DNA of 64,000 bases from Owenia fusiformis (Eukaryota > Annelida > Polychaeta > Sabellida > Oweniidae), in the NCBI GenBank assembly GCA_903813345.2, contig CAIIXF020000011.1, positions 1,514,571 through 1,578,570 of the forward strand, given 5' to 3'. Shown one piece after another: positions 38,501 to 48,600 of this stretch. Made by a program: the position numbers and the translations under genes. The notes under the pieces are model-generated. The model saw nothing but the letters and a program-made list of their open reading frames with translations. It searched no databases and was not told the DNA's origin. How positions within the stretch are numbered: the stretch's first letter is position 1; each line of letters opens with the position of its first letter.

Positions 38501-41500
38501 ATTAAGGGGATTGTAAGTCGAAATTATTAAGGGGGTTTTAAGTCGAACTTATTAAGGGGATTGTAAGTCTAACTTATTAAGGGGATTGTAAGTCGAACTT
38601 ATTAAGGGGGTTTTAAGTCGAACTTATTAAGGGGGTTGTAAGTCAAACTCATTAAGGGGGTAGTAAGTCGAACTTATTAAGGGGGTTGTAAGTCAAATTT
38701 ATTAAGGGAGTTGTAAGTCTAACTTATTAAGGGGTTGTAAGTCGAACTTATTAAGGGGGTTGTAAGTCAAACTTATTAAGGGGATTGTAAGTCGAACTTA
38801 TTAAGGGGGTTTTAAGTCGAACTTATTAAGGGGGTTGTAAGTCGAACTTATTAAGGGGGTTGTAAGTCGAACTTATTAAGGGGGTTTTAAGTCGAACTTA
38901 TTAAGGGGGTTGTAAGTCAAACTTATTAAGGGGGTTGTAAGTCAAACTTATTAAGGGGGTTGTAAGTCGAACTTATTAAGGGGATTGTAAGTCTAACTTA
39001 TTAAGGGGATTGTAAGTCGAACTTATAAAGGGGGTTTTAAGTCGAACTTATTAAGGGGGTTGTAAGTCAAACTTATTAAGGGGGTTGTAAGTCAAACTTA
39101 TTAAGGGGGTTGTAAGTCGAACTTATTAAGGGGGTTGTAAGTCGAACTTATTAAGGGGGTTGTAAGTCAAACTTATTAAGGGGATTGTAAGTCTAACTTA
39201 TTAAGGGGATTGTAAGTCAAACTTATTAAGGGGATTGTAAGTCAAACTTATTAAGGGGGTTTTAAGTCGAACTTATTAAGGGGGTTGTAAGTCAAACTTA
39301 TTAAGGGGATTGTAAGTCTAACTTATTAAGGGGATTGTAAGTCGAAATTATTAAGGGGGTTTTAAGTCGAACTTATTAAGGGGGTTGTAAGTCAAACTGA
39401 TTAAGGGGGTTGTAAGTCAAACTTATTAAGGGGATTGTAAGTCGATCTTATTAAGGGGGTTTTAAGTCGAACTTATTAAGGGGGTTGTAAGTCAAACTTA
39501 TTAAGGGGGTTGTAAGTCAAACTTATTAAGGGGGTTGTAAGTCAAACTTATTAAGGGGGTTGTAAGTCAAACTTATTAAGGGGGTTGTAAGTCGAACTTA
39601 TTAAGGGGGTTGTAAGTCGAACTTATTAAGGGGGTTGTAAGTCAAACTTATTAAGGGGGTTGTAAGTCGAACTTATTAAGGGGGTTGTAAGTCGAACTTA
39701 TTAAGGGGGTTGTAAGTCAAACTTATTAAGGGGGTTGTAAGTTAAACTTATTAAGGGGGTTGTAAGTCAAACTTATTAAGGGGGTTGTAAGTCAAACTTA
39801 TTAAGGGGGTTGTAAGTCAAACTTATTAAGGGGATTGTAAGTCTAACTTATTAAGGGGATTGTAAGTCGAACTTATTAAGGGGGTTTTAAGTCGAACTTA
39901 TTAAGGGGGTTGTAAGTCAAACTTATTAAGGGGGTTGTAAGTCAAACTCATTAAGGGGGTTGTAAGTCGAACTTATTAAGGGGGTTGTAAGTCAAACTTA
40001 TTAAGGGGGTAGTAAGTCAAACTTATTAAGGGGGTTGTAAGTCAAATTTATTAAGGGGGTTGTAAGTCTAACTTATTAAGGGGTTGTAAGTCGAACTTAT
40101 TAAGGGGGTTGTAAGTCGAAGTTATTAAGGGGGTTGTAAGTCAAAATTATTAAGGGGGTTGTAAGTCAAACTTATCAAGGGGGTTTTAAGTGCAAATCAG
40201 ATAGAAATCAAAATTAAAGTCATTATCATGTCTTGATAAATTCTGCAACTACTGTTTTTGTTGCTATAGATATTCAAGTGGTTAATCTAGATCTAAAACG
40301 ATGTATTGAGCTTAATGATATTCCTATAAAAATAATCTGAAATAAAGAAAAGCATTGTCACCACAATTATGACATATTGGTATGGTCACGGCTTTTTTTC
40401 TGACTTAATATTTTACCTCGAATTGTTACAATTGTTTCTTAACTGTTTTTCGGAATACCGTTTCTGTAACTAAAGTGAGGTAATGTAATGGTAATGCCTT
40501 GTTTTTATTTTTTTAATATCATCGGTATTCTAAATTAGGTCTTTATTTTAGGGTATATTTGTAACTGTTGCTGCTGGGAATTCTAATGCTCTCTGGTCAA
40601 CGTTATCGCCTGCTCGGGAACCGACAGTGTATGTATAAATTTATAATATTAATATTCATGAAACTGTCATATGTTTTACTATCTGTTTGTGTATGTCTTA
40701 CATGTAACTAGCAAATGAGATTTGCTGTGATATCCATTTGCATAACACAGTTAAGGCAACAAAAACATCAATGAAGGTATTGAAAGTGGGGAATATAAGC
40801 AGTAAATAGTAAAATCAATATTTTACCTTATACCTGTGCACCTTTCGCAAGCAATATTCCCCCAGAGATTGTAGTGCTTTTTAACTCCTGGACCAGTACA
40901 GTACATGGTCATACACATGTTTTTATCAAATATGCTCAATTTTGGATTAGAAATCGATTAGGTATTACTTTATACCGATTAACTATACTGTTCCAGGTGG
41001 ACTGTTGCCAACGTAAAGGCAGATGATAACCTCAGTTCGGACTCAAATTACGGTTCTGGTATAGACATGGCAGCCCCGGTAGGTACTACATACGGCCAAA
41101 GTGACGCTTATAAACATTTAATGTAATTTGACAAAATAAGAGTGAAGTGTGAAATGGTTGTTCCAATGATTGTGACACGATATGCATGTAGGTCCCTTAG
41201 CACAACATAGGCCAAAATGATATTCTCCAAAGGATGAGGGAAAATATCGCAACAGATGTCGGACAGTCATATGTTGGATTGTGGCTATTCTCTGACTGTC
41301 CGGAATCTGTTGCGTTCTCTCCTCCTTTAAACATCATTTGACAAAATAAAAGTGAGGTCACAAGTAAAATTATTTTCACAGATTGGTGACACGATGGACA
41401 TAATATGCACATAGCATTGGCTTAACCAAGGTTCGGCCAGGGGAGAAAATTACAACTCTTCACAAACATAATTCAGAGACACAATGATTAAAATAATGTT

Positions 41501-44500
41501 TAGAAATTTTAGTATATAGTTTTATGTTCAATTGCTCAATGGCTTTGATATAAGATGAAGCGTTCGTTTATGAAAACTACAAGCTGACTTATTTTAAATT
41601 CATATTTTATAGCAGGGGGCGAGAGTCCAAAATCGCCGTTTGTTTTCTATAATTCGCCGGTTGTCAGAAGCCAAATATTGTCTTTAGTTTTAGGGGGAGA
41701 TTAAAAAAGTCACATCATTTTATCAGTACTTATTGAACGCCCTGTACATTGTATACACACAGGTTGCATTCTATTCACACAGGTTGCATTCTATATTGAG
41801 TGTTTAACCCGGGAAGTGCATTTGAATTCGTTTTGGTAACAAAATGTCGGAACATCGAATATACGTTTTTTCTTTTTCCTTATTTCACACATTGTAGGCA
41901 GAATTTCCACGACATTTCTTACACAAACGTGTAGCAGTATCCTTTGTTTAAGAAAATGTACATATTTTTGAATAAATAGTTCAGAAGACAACAGAATCGT
42001 CTATTTAATTCCTCACTTAAGTTACATAAACGGTTTTTTCGAAAAACAGTTAAGATCTGCTCTTTTAACCAAAACCGTTTATGTCACTTAAGTGAGAAAT
42101 TAAATCTACGATTCTGTTGTCTTCTGACCTAATTTTTCACAAACATGTACATTTTCTAAAACATATGGTGCTGATACTAGTTTGTGAGAAAAAATGTCGT
42201 TGGGATTCTGCCTACAACGCGTGAAAGAAGGAAAAAAGAAAAATCGTACCTTCGCCGTTCCAACATTTCGCCGTTTCGGTAACCAGCGTAATCGAGCAGA
42301 TCACCAGTGAATAACAAGAATTTGCATTTCCGGGAGTGTAAAATTGGTTATTTTGAATGCCGCCCCTTGTATTTCTCATCTGCCTCTTGTAAAAAAAGTT
42401 ACTGAAACCACTGAATTGTGTGTACAAATTCATATTTCCATGTTGACATTTAGGGCTATAAGATAAGAAGTGCCACAAAAGACAGTAGTACCAGTCACGG
42501 TGAATTATCAGGTATTGTAAACTTCTATCTTTGTCATTGTGTCCTGCGTTGCATAAAATTAAGAATAAAAACTGAGTATCAAAAAATAAGAATGAGTCGA
42601 TCTTTTTTAATGATAGAATCACACACAAGTTTGGCAATGGGAGGTCACCATACATGGATCGTGTGTTAAAGCCCGTTTATTTTGGCGATTTGAAAGAAAA
42701 TCTTCAAACTACTTATAAAAGGTCACGTAGGTTATCAACAACAATTTCAGACGCTCATATCTTGGATAATTGCTATTTTCTAACCATGAAGAAGACAGGT
42801 TTACTTTTTAGATTAATTCATGATCTCAAAGAAAAGTGTATACAATGATAATAAAGTTAATCGGACTCTGAGATATTTAGCAAGCAACCATCCCATCAAC
42901 ATACTTTTTCAAAGATGTCAGCCTCATAGTCATCAATAAAATCCTTTTTTACAATGTTTAATGCATTACTTTTATTTATTTAGATGTATCAATTAGTTCT
43001 TGAAAGGAAACCTGAATTGCTTAAGATTAGTGTTACCCACGTTATTTCCTCATTGAAAAATATCATGCTATTCATTGGTTTTAGCTCATCTTTGGTCATA
43101 CAAATTCAACATCTTTGAAGTCCCTGGAGCAATTCATATTTCCTTATAGCAAATAGAACATTTCTCAGAGCACATTCTAATCATGCATTCGACATTATAA
43201 TGAAAGGTTGCATTTTTGCATTTTAGTCTGATTAACTTTATTATCATTAAATTAACACTTTTTGGAGATAATGAATTGGTCTAAACGCTACACCTTTGTT
43301 CATGATCAGAACATATGTATAATTCAAGTTAGGATCGTCTGAAATTGTTTGCAATAACCTACATGCTCCATTCCAAAATATTGTACAAAGAACAAAGAAA
43401 GATCCAAATATGAATAGGCTTTTACGTCCTATTTAAAATTTATACTAACGATACTTTATCTCTTGATCGCATGATGATCTCAATTTTTAAATTAAATTAT
43501 TTCAACTAAGTCAAGTCGAATATATCGGACGAGTGTATATTTCGCTAAAACAATTCAGATAAATTCAATCTTTCATTTACTTTGACAACTCACTTATTTC
43601 CAAATATAGTGTGGAAACTTTGATGTATTTTTAGGAACATCTATGTCTGCCCCACATGTCGTAAGTACACATATCTATTATAATCAATTGTGTGCTTTCC
43701 TCGATAAATGTTATAACCACAATTATGACATAGACGAAATCACAAAATAGCGAATTTAGCAGTTAAACTGTCTACAAATTAATAATATACCGCTGATATT
43801 TTAGGAGATATTATATTGGAGTTGATTTAAATATATTGATTTTGTTCTCAATAGCATGTAACACTCTCGGACAAACTTGGTACCATTAATATTTTTGATT
43901 TGGATGTGTTATGTTGTCACATTTTCACCGTGGTTTTTGTTTTAGAAGTCATATAAGCAAGATTTAAAAAAAAGAGTATATCTTTAATGGTGAAGAGATA
44001 AGTATGTGGCCATATTTAGGTGTATGCAAAGTCGAATTACCTGAACAGGACGGAATTTCCATTCAACATACAATATGATCTATGGACAACGATTTATTTC
44101 TTTTTACCTGATGTTGACAATCTTGATAACAGAGCTTTTGAATCTGTCAGTTTTCTGCAAATATTGAGAGCATGATAAGTTGATCTTCAATTATGATGTT
44201 GGACTCTGATAAAAATGCAATCTAGTCGGAATCCGTTACTGTCCTTGGTAATTTTAATTCACCATGATATAGCCATATACCAATTACCTGATGTCGGGTC
44301 TTCGTGGTGATTGTGTTGATTTCATTTGTTGATTTCACGACAATTAAAATGTTTTTTTTTATGGACATTTTAAAGTATCACGGTATTTGATATAATGTTT
44401 AGGTCGATCTTGTGTTTTAAAAGGGATTTGAGTTTGTATATAATTGTTCTCTGGGTTTAGTTCTTCATTTTGTAATTTTGTCTTGATCAACTGACTATTA

Positions 44501-45609
44501 AGGTATACTGAAAATAGTTTTATATAGGTACAAATTAAGTTACCAGGAAAGACGGGTAATCCTTTGAGGTAATTATAGTTAACGTTATCGTAGAATCATT
44601 TGAATATCCTTACATTATATGTTTAGGCTGGTGTCGTAGCGTGTTATTTGAGCGTGAACCCGGGAGCAACAATCACACAAGTAGAAAACTATTTGAGTAA
44701 TGGGTAAGTTCAATCAATTCCCTACTAAGTCAGGATTTCAACATTTAATAACTTCGCCTTATTTTGCAAATGAAGTATAACTAGAAACCCTGCGAGATAT
44801 AGCTGCGCGGCAAATTTATAAGTTATAAACACAGGTGATTTGTAAACATGCTATAAGTGAATTGCGAAATCTTTGTAAATGAATTGATTTACTCGTATGG
44901 TCGAAGGTATGTTTGTCCTATGCCCAGTGCCCAGTTTTAGGGAGATGCATTAGTACCGTAAGATTTATTCCGTATCCTGATTTTGAGGTTTCAATGTCCA
45001 GAACCTACATATCTCCCGCTCGAGGGCATATCTTCCCACTTTGGAAACAAATTGAAAGAATGTTTTAATTTTTTTATCAGATTAGATAAACGTGGGAAAA
45101 ATGTTGAAAAATTAGGTTAACATTAGAAAACTCCACTGAGTATAGGATAAAGCAGTTATGTACAGTCGGTTTGGATATGTGGTTTATCCTTCGTCCCTAC
45201 GGTCCCTTAGGTAGATATGCCTATATCCCTCTGGATAAATCCAGGATTTTTGCTAGTGCCTGCTGAGGTATAATCTGAAATGTTCGGAATGGGCTCATGA
45301 ATAGTGAATTTTTTTCGCCATAGATAAATTGGAGCCTTCGTTTCAATTTCTGTCATAAATTCAAAGTTCCTCCAAATTTTGAAAAAAACTCGTTTACGTG
45401 GGATTCGAGAAATTAGCTATTTGAATCGATGTCAACAGTTTAAGCCCAGTCGGTACCGTTTATATCCAAAGTACTTATGTCTAACTATACATTAATAAAA
45501 TAAAACAACATGTTACAGGTGCTGGAAGAACAAGATCGGCAATATCAATTCATCAAGCAAACCAAACACACCAAACTGCATTCTCAGCTCTGCTTATTGC
45601 TGTAGTTAA
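17430..45609 (+). CDS. Secreted proteinase-K-like subtilase (S8) with repeat linker, paralog 2
   Basis: At least 14 exons. In order they encode: start of an I9-type propeptide (ENRYIVFF); end of the propeptide (KIKKIVQDHVVYAL); a Pro/Cys-rich and TTTRKP linker; the mature start NNWGLDRINQ; the Asp motif VDIYILDMGI; the His motif NSHGSHVSG; SFGGG; the oxyanion Asn motif VAAGNSN; the Ser motif GTSMSAPHV; and a Cys-rich tail ending PNCILSSAYCCS and TAA. Family knowledge: these are secreted endopeptidases whose propeptide folds and inhibits the enzyme. All triad residues are present, so activity is expected, though DMG replaces the usual DTG. The signal-peptide exon was not found, and the propeptide middle is uncertain. 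The intron 28248-40551 is almost all satellite. The tandem paralog is at 471-2449. Confidence 0.9.
17993..18152 (+). CDS. Possible propeptide-middle exon (uncertain)
   Basis: An open 160-nt stretch runs from acceptor tgctcaaag to donor GATAG|GTATGT. Its phases fit both neighbours if the next exon begins at 22917. It encodes DSNVRQGTPSKIDLKSSVSG and ends CPSDR. It does not look like an I9 helix, so this rests only on splice signals and phase. Confidence 0.3.
18185..18785. repeat. Degenerate tandem repeat, about 165-bp unit, 3.5 copies
   Basis: Units share gtctgtaaagtc, ttttcaggt, tttgacgaatca, aactgattagttttttgg and ttcttggtaaa, in that order. It is intronic in the protease gene. Confidence 0.7.
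19872..20955. mobile_element. Non-autonomous mariner-family transposon
   Basis: Terminal inverted repeats of about 206 bp (19872-20077 and 20749-20955) begin cgaggggtgatcaataagta. They are flanked by TA on both sides (19870-19871, 20956-20957), the target duplication typical of Tc1/mariner. The interior keeps only the C-terminal end of a transposase. Such long arms are unusual for mariner, whose ends are generally near 30 bp. Confidence 0.9.
20243..20533 (+). pseudogene. Mariner transposase C-terminal fragment
   Basis: The frame contains HMDNAPAHRSQNVQ (second catalytic Asp) and NAPYYRDLLTCDLF (third catalytic Asp, family YSPDLAPCDF), then HRFIDIDEIKQPVQLHLATM. The spacing between the two Asp is about 30 residues, less than the classical 34, suggesting a small deletion. 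The preceding residues (ALWKKGVVREGN) are in another frame, and the N-terminal DNA-binding half is absent, so it cannot work. Confidence 0.85.
20958..22914. other. Intron sequence of the protease gene
   Basis: After the tandem array ends (about 21310) the sequence is AT-rich. A phrase around tttgtgttttcaatatgttgccct occurs twice (about 21595 and 21768). A 72-codon minus-strand frame at 22088-22306 is helical-looking but unrecognised. Confidence 0.4.
22917..23613 (+). CDS. S8 paralog 2 exon: propeptide end, Pro/Cys-rich and TTTRKP linker
   Basis: The exon start is uncertain (22915 or 22917, cagAG|G). It first encodes the propeptide end (DDYKIKKIVQDHVVYALGRE). Next comes a basic Pro/Cys-rich block (CPPQPPQPRC, CRRKRCRPRRPC, CPPTPPTPKICRC), a Pro/Glu stretch (DPEDPELPEPHGPPGLP), and CCPCPCPC. 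Then follow six TTTRK(P/R) repeats encoded by an 18-bp unit (about 23437-23550). It ends GASNNW|GTAATG, where the mature protease begins. The Thr repeats suggest an O-glycosylated stalk, and the many Cys suggest disulfides. Confidence 0.8.
24132..24189 (+). CDS. S8 paralog 2 exon, mature N terminus
   Basis: Acceptor ggtttccag, donor TGTG|GTACGT. It encodes GLDRINQASNTLDKKASTC. With NNW from the previous exon it gives the (W)GLDRI start typical of mature proteinase-K-like enzymes. Confidence 0.9.
24760..24796 (+). CDS. S8 paralog 2 microexon with catalytic Asp
   Basis: 37 nt, acceptor ttttaatag, donor GACAT|GTGAGT. It encodes CGSGVDIYILD plus two bases of the next codon. The Asp of the triad is its last full codon. 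The split codon becomes ATG (Met) on joining 25053, where Thr or Ser is usual. Confidence 0.9.
25053..25104 (+). CDS. S8 paralog 2 exon, GINSKHEEF segment
   Basis: 52 nt, acceptor atttttacttag, donor GTA|GTAAGT. It encodes GINSKHEEFTGRIDKTV, matching the proteinase K stretch GIEASHPEFEGR. Confidence 0.9.
26063..26135 (+). CDS. S8 paralog 2 exon with catalytic His
   Basis: Acceptor gttttttttcag, donor TTTCAG|GTAAAG. It encodes WKNYVDNTTTPEDDSYNSHG, then SHVSG. NSHGSHVSG corresponds to the family motif NGHGTHVAG. Confidence 0.9.
26424..26514 (+). CDS. S8 paralog 2 exon, GIAAGTESGVAK segment
   Basis: Acceptor catattttaag, donor AACAG|GTGAAT, 91 nt. It encodes GIAAGTESGVAKCATIITYK, then VLDEWGSGLN, matching the family stretch after the His motif (G..YGVAK...L..VKVL...GSG). 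Confidence 0.9.
26665..27025. repeat. Intronic hairpin element
   Basis: Sequence tacgattacaacatgggaaa..attcacgc..aaaatacctacc..ttggtttatcg returns inverted as cgataaac..ggaggtaggtatttc..gcgtggatatttctcccatg. A 127-codon minus-strand frame (26789-27172) overlaps the right arm. It has no recognised domain. Confidence 0.7.
27725..27795 (-). ncRNA. tRNA-like fragment
   Basis: On the minus strand, GCGAGTTCGAGACGCGCG resembles a box B/T-arm, and cttcgagctaggcaataa upstream weakly resembles box A. It is probably the remains of a tRNA-derived SINE, and no cloverleaf forms. Confidence 0.35.
27882..27950 (+). CDS. S8 paralog 2 exon, NILAAISDVIA segment
   Basis: Acceptor tttctttacag, donor ATGAA|GTATGA. 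It encodes NILAAISDVIALKGTRKRPS, then VM and a split Asn. It corresponds to the helix and strand before the SFGGG motif. Confidence 0.9.
28184..28247 (+). CDS. S8 paralog 2 exon, LSFGGG segment
   Basis: Acceptor ccatgtttcaag, donor AAAAT|GTAATT (a weaker donor). It encodes LSFGGGGSEPMDAAAKLAVQ, then N. The substrate-binding S.GGG strand is intact. It is the last exon before the satellite intron. Confidence 0.9.
28576..40191 (+). repeat. Giant intronic satellite, 25-bp unit, about 465 copies
   Basis: Unit gtaagtcaaacttattaagg followed by gggtt, 25 bp, repeated without interruption for about 11.6 kb. Main variants: the base after gtaagtc is a, g or t; four or five Gs, with a or g before tt; ttttaagt in place of ttgtaagt; ttataaag in place of ttattaag. 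Variant order is itself repeated, giving higher-order blocks. It lies wholly inside intron 28248-40551 of the subtilase gene. Divergence rises at the last few units, as at the edge of an array kept homogeneous by unequal exchange. Confidence 0.98.
40552..40628 (+). CDS. S8 paralog 2 exon with oxyanion Asn
   Basis: Acceptor ctttattttag, donor ACAGT|GTATGT. It encodes GIFVTVAAGNSNALWSTLSP, then AREPT. VAAGNSN holds the oxyanion-hole Asn. It continues exon 28184-28247 seamlessly in frame, which confirms the 12.3-kb intron. Confidence 0.92.
40997..41078 (+). CDS. S8 paralog 2 exon, NYGSGIDMAAP segment
   Basis: Acceptor ctgttccag, donor CCCCG|GTAGGT. It encodes WTVANVKADDNLSSDSNYGS, then GIDMAAP. 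Same phases as 471-552. Confidence 0.92.
41820..42285. repeat. Intronic near-palindrome, about 215-bp arms
   Basis: The left arm (about 41820-42035) and right arm (about 42075-42285) pair over nearly their whole length, for example cagaagacaacagaatcg with cgattctgttgtcttctg and aaaccgtttatg with cataaacggttt. The loop is about 40 bp. It is a MITE-like hairpin between two protease exons. Confidence 0.8.
42454..42511 (+). CDS. S8 paralog 2 exon, GYKIRSATKDSS segment
   Basis: Acceptor tgacatttag, donor TATCAG|GTATTG, 58 nt. It encodes GYKIRSATKDSSTSHGELS plus the first base of the Gly codon of GTS. Confidence 0.9.
43635..43660 (+). CDS. S8 paralog 2 catalytic-Ser microexon
   Basis: 26 nt, acceptor gtatttttag, donor GTC|GTAAGT. 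It encodes (G)TSMSAPHV, the nucleophile motif. Skipping it would remove the catalytic Ser and shift the frame. Confidence 0.93.
44627..44703 (+). CDS. S8 paralog 2 exon after the catalytic Ser
   Basis: Acceptor tatgtttag, donor AATGG|GTAAGT. It encodes AGVVACYLSVNPGATITQVE, then NYLSNG. Confidence 0.92.
45519..45609 (+). CDS. S8 paralog 2 terminal exon
   Basis: Acceptor catgttacag. It encodes CWKNKIGNINSSSKPNTPNC, then ILSSAYCCS, with stop TAA at 45607-45609. It matches the family end (KGDLSNIP...PN) followed by a Cys-containing tail. No AATAAA was noted close downstream. Confidence 0.9.
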
Positions 45610-48600
45610 TGAAGAAACGTTCTGGCAAAGTGATTACAAAAAACATTGAAAAATATTACTGAAAGTAGATTGAAGATGGTAAACATTGCATAATACACAC
45701 TTAGCATGTTCATTGTTATGTTGAAATAATTACAGTTATGCTTTTTTGATTTAAGATATTTATTTTTCGTGTTATTCGTCATGCTTCGACAATTTTATGT
45801 CATTTTTATATAAAACTACATAAGGTTAAAATGACATTTAGCGTGTGCGTGTTCGTGGGAGCGTTTTCTCTTTTTCAATTGTATATTTATTACGCATATT
45901 TAATTCAGAAGGTAATACTTCCTGGTCTTTTAAATAATAATTTGGATCATACTGTTTTCGAAAGGAGAGTAGTGATAGTACGTGAATTGTATGGAAACGG
46001 ATATTACACATTATTTTTCTTATGTCGTTAGATCATGATTTGGGAAAGTTTGGGTTGATTTGTTTGTCATTTCCTTTTGGTACTGATGCATTGGTATTAA
46101 TACAATTCAATTGTTTAAAACATCGGTCATTGTTTTTCTTAATTTATTCTTCCCTTTGTACGGGCATATCTCGAAGTTCATGATGTTCATATGTACTACA
46201 GTATAAAGGACAATTGTTTGTGTGATTAGACCGTGTGCATTTCAAACATTGCTTTATGTCAGAATCACTCATAGACTTTATATATTTAAACCTGTTTAAC
46301 AGATTTACAGTAATTATATGTCGAAATGGCCAATAAAAACATACATAAATGCACATTACTCATGACAATTGAAAATTATATCGATAACAATTTTAAACAA
46401 TTAATCAGGACTATTATTGCGACAAATGTAGTTGTATATATTGTATTTTATCGCAATATTAAGTATGACCTTTTTCAAATTGTATTTAATCGACGGAAAT
46501 TGTATGTATCGGTTAGCTCCAAATAGAAAAATTCAGGATGGAAAAAGATTTTGCTATTTGCTGCCTATATGTAATAGAAAATCTAGAAATACATAAGACG
46601 AGTAAGTAACATTTAATACAAAATTAAAATACAATTAATTACAATACAAAACAAAACAATACAAAACTGGACAATACAATACAATACAATACTATGCACT
46701 AGATCCATGATCTTGGTCATCTGGTTCGTTGGTTGTTTGGTTCGTTGGGTGGGTGGGTGGAGTGTTGGTTAGTTGGTTGATTAATTAGTTAATTGGTTGG
46801 TTAGTTTTAACCTATTGGGTGGTTGTCTGGTTGGTTAGTTGGTTGGTTAGTAAGTAAGTTGGTTGGTAAAATTAAGCCTATTGGGTCATTGGTTGGTCAG
46901 TTGGATGTCAGGTTGGTTGGTTGTCTGGTTGTTTGACAAGACAAACTTGAAAAGTACTGGGAGCAGCCTCCTGCTAATGGGATGCAACTGATTGCAAGAG
47001 ATTAAACTGGTCAAAATGCGACATCTACTGTAAGTTCTGGAAACTCGACCTAGTCCCCTCGTGGAGAAAAATATGATTTCAACGGGACTGTCTTTTCGCA
47101 GGAACTTCACCATCTCTGCTACAGATAGATAAAAACATGTTGTAGTAGTTGTTATTTTACATAAAACTTTACATAAAAACTTTAAATAAAGCTTTACATT
47201 ATACTTTTTTATTTGAAGCTTCTAGCTCACTTTGGAAGGAACTTGCATCCAGTTTTTGTAAAATTCAATATAAAAATCATTTTTGGCTTGTTTAAGTCAT
47301 AATCCCCCCCCCCCGTTTATATCACAATCGCACCCCCCCCCCGACTGAAAACCGAAATATTTTTGACAATCGCACTCCCCCTGACTGAAAGCTGGCTACG
47401 CCCCTGATATCTGTTATTGGCCATCAATAAACTATATTTATATTGTGAGCATTTATGGGTTTTGATAACAATAGGCTTTATACATGTATAATTAATCAAA
47501 TTTCAAATTGTATCATGTTGGCTAAATCGTTTCAAGTGAAGAATTAAGAACTGTAATTGGGGTTTGCTTAGTTTGAGCCAGGGAACAAAATGTAATCAGA
47601 CGGACGGATTAATTAATATTTGTTTTGATAAATGAGTATTATAGGTTACAGGCAGCATCATGGGAACCAAGTAATCGTGTATAGGATTAATTTTTTGTTT
47701 ACTTCAGAATTGAGTGAACCATCTGTAGTTTTAAAAACAAGATCAATAAATACATCGTATCAAGATCAAATCTTAGATATCAACTTTTGACTGGACAAAT
47801 TCTTGTTCTCGAATGTCAAACAGAACCTTCATTATCTTTATTCATTTGAAACCTTGATTTGAATTATTTCAATCAAACGTGTGTTGATGCTCCGATCGCG
47901 AGCTAATACCATTAATTGACAAAATGTTGCAATAGGGGGGGAGGCATTATTGTCTTTATTACATTACTTTTGTACATTATTACATACACAGTAAACGTGA
48001 CCCGATCGGGGAGTGGATTCGGATTGTGCACAATTTGTTATCTCTTTATGCATGTTTTATTGCCAAATTAATATAAAAACAAGCTGGAGAAACATAAGTA
48101 TTTATTTTGTATTTTGTTACCACACGTCAAAAGGCGCATTTGAAGTTCAGAAAATGTAAGAAGACTTGGCTAGACATTATGTACTTATATGTTACGTATG
48201 TATTTTGTATTCAATTCGAATTCTGTTCACTCGCACTCCTTGAACCACCCCCACCCCTTGGCTACAGGTACTTTCGGCACACGGAGAGAATAACATTAGA
48301 CTTCTGCAATGCGCAACTACTCGTACATGTAATAAGAGAGACCTAAAATGAAAATAATGTAATGTAAGAATATACAATTGTAGCCCATCACAAAGTTCAT
48401 TTATTTCATAAAAGCGTCAAGGGACAATGCCTCTAAACACTAAGATAAACAAATTAACTTCCGTAGAAACATCCTGTCGTGGAAAAAAACAAATGGCTTT
48501 TCACAACGGATTAGAATAGCCAGTCTGTCTAATTATATAATATATTAGATACATTTTAAATTCCTTTATACTTCTTATCACAGACAGGTTGATCATTTTA

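Noticed and set aside
28576-40191. CRISPR array or telomere
   Set aside because: The units are contiguous 25-mers without unique spacers, in an animal intron. The repeat is not a canonical telomere motif and lies between two exons of one gene.
42212-42655. 147-codon minus-strand frame
   Set aside because: It overlaps the hairpin arm and protease exon 42454-42511 on the other strand, so it is a shadow frame.
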